From positions 4,205,459 through 4,269,458 of the forward strand of contig JAGGNK010012559.1 of assembly GCA_017590115.1 (NCBI GenBank): DNA of 64,000 nucleotides. Reading direction: 5' to 3'. This document shows positions 63,841-64,000 of the stretch, in pieces. Every line of letters starts with the position of its first letter. The first letter of the stretch is position 1. The position numbers and the translations under genes are program-made. The DNA comes from Montifringilla adamsi (taxonomy: Eukaryota; Chordata; Aves; Passeriformes; Passeridae). The notes beneath the pieces are model-generated. The model was not told the DNA's origin and did not search any database. It saw only the letters and a list, made by a program, of their open reading frames with translations.

Positions 63841-64000
63841 TGTCTTGGTTTGAACAACCAGGTGTCTGCTAAGAGCCTCCCCTGAAATGGAAAATGCAAA
63901 AACCTCCCTCTGAATTGTTGTAATTTTGGAATTAAGGGGGCTCTCAGGCAAAGATATGAGCAGGAATAACAGTTCTTTACTAGGGAAGAAAACAGCAACA
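63841..64000 (-). mobile_element. LTR, family 3, copy 2, cut by the window edge
   Basis: On the top strand it starts TGTCTTGGTTTGAACAACC and continues GGTGTCTGCTAAGAGCCTCC, CTCAGGCAAAGATATGAGCA and GGAATAACAGTTCTTTACTA. This is the reverse complement of the 3' part of the LTR at 40.3 kb. The rest lies beyond the window, so it is unknown whether a provirus or a solo LTR follows. Confidence 0.87.

Noticed and set aside
1..64000. tRNA, rRNA, snRNA or microRNA genes
   Set aside because: No A/B-box cloverleaf, rRNA core or long stable hairpin with miRNA-like features was noticed; a covariance-model search (for example tRNAscan-SE or Infernal) would be decisive.

Overview
This window looks like non-coding DNA from a bird genome, most likely a songbird (Passeriformes). 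The evidence is at least 24 fragments of the avian CR1 LINE, on both strands and mostly 5'-truncated near the 3' end. There are also solo LTRs of several endogenous retrovirus families that resemble those common in passerines. No Alu- or B1-like SINEs, no bacterial-style gene packing and no convincing exon were seen. The organism call is an inference from repeat content. I recognise no protein-coding gene, tRNA, rRNA or other RNA gene. The open frames in the window are short or lie inside tandem arrays and A-rich tracts, where they are by-products of the repeats. The window is best read as intergenic or deep intronic.

Layout. 1-9.5 kb holds five CR1 pieces and four tandem arrays, including a strictly 41-bp array that carries an AP-1-like heptamer in every unit (6377-6713). 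9.5-18.2 kb holds a solo LTR of family 1, a CR1 split by a ~200-bp A-rich tract, a CR1 carrying a nearly perfect 359/360-bp tandem duplication, two minisatellites and a solo LTR of family 2. 18-29 kb is mainly unique sequence with a 71-bp array, a 63-bp array and two arrays of one 30-32-bp minisatellite family 4.5 kb apart. 29-41 kb holds two more family-1 LTRs, one rearranged after insertion by a 276-bp tandem duplication. It also holds two CR1 copies that share a non-CR1 3' flank, and one LTR of a third family. 41.7-46.4 kb is the longest stretch free of recognised repeats. 46-53 kb holds an internally duplicated CR1, a strict 26-bp array, a ~445-bp inverted repeat with a 1.1-kb spacer built around an LTR, and another family-2 LTR. 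53-64 kb holds CR1 copies, a strict 29-bp array, a four-unit satellite-like array of ~170-206 bp, the third family-2 LTR, an LTR with a visible TATA box and poly(A) signal, a CR1, and a third-family LTR cut by the window edge.

Function. Nothing here forms a pathway or operon. The possible functional content is regulatory: several AT-balanced, repeat-free islands look like conserved non-coding elements, for example near 24.5, 26.6, 46.1, 54.9, 59.8 and 60.7 kb. Short motifs seen by eye include a perfect octamer, a SOX-core cluster and RFX-like X-boxes. None of this can be confirmed without alignment to other birds. The main structural theme is the unusual number of tandem arrays (about 16 in 64 kb) and of rearrangements inside mobile elements.
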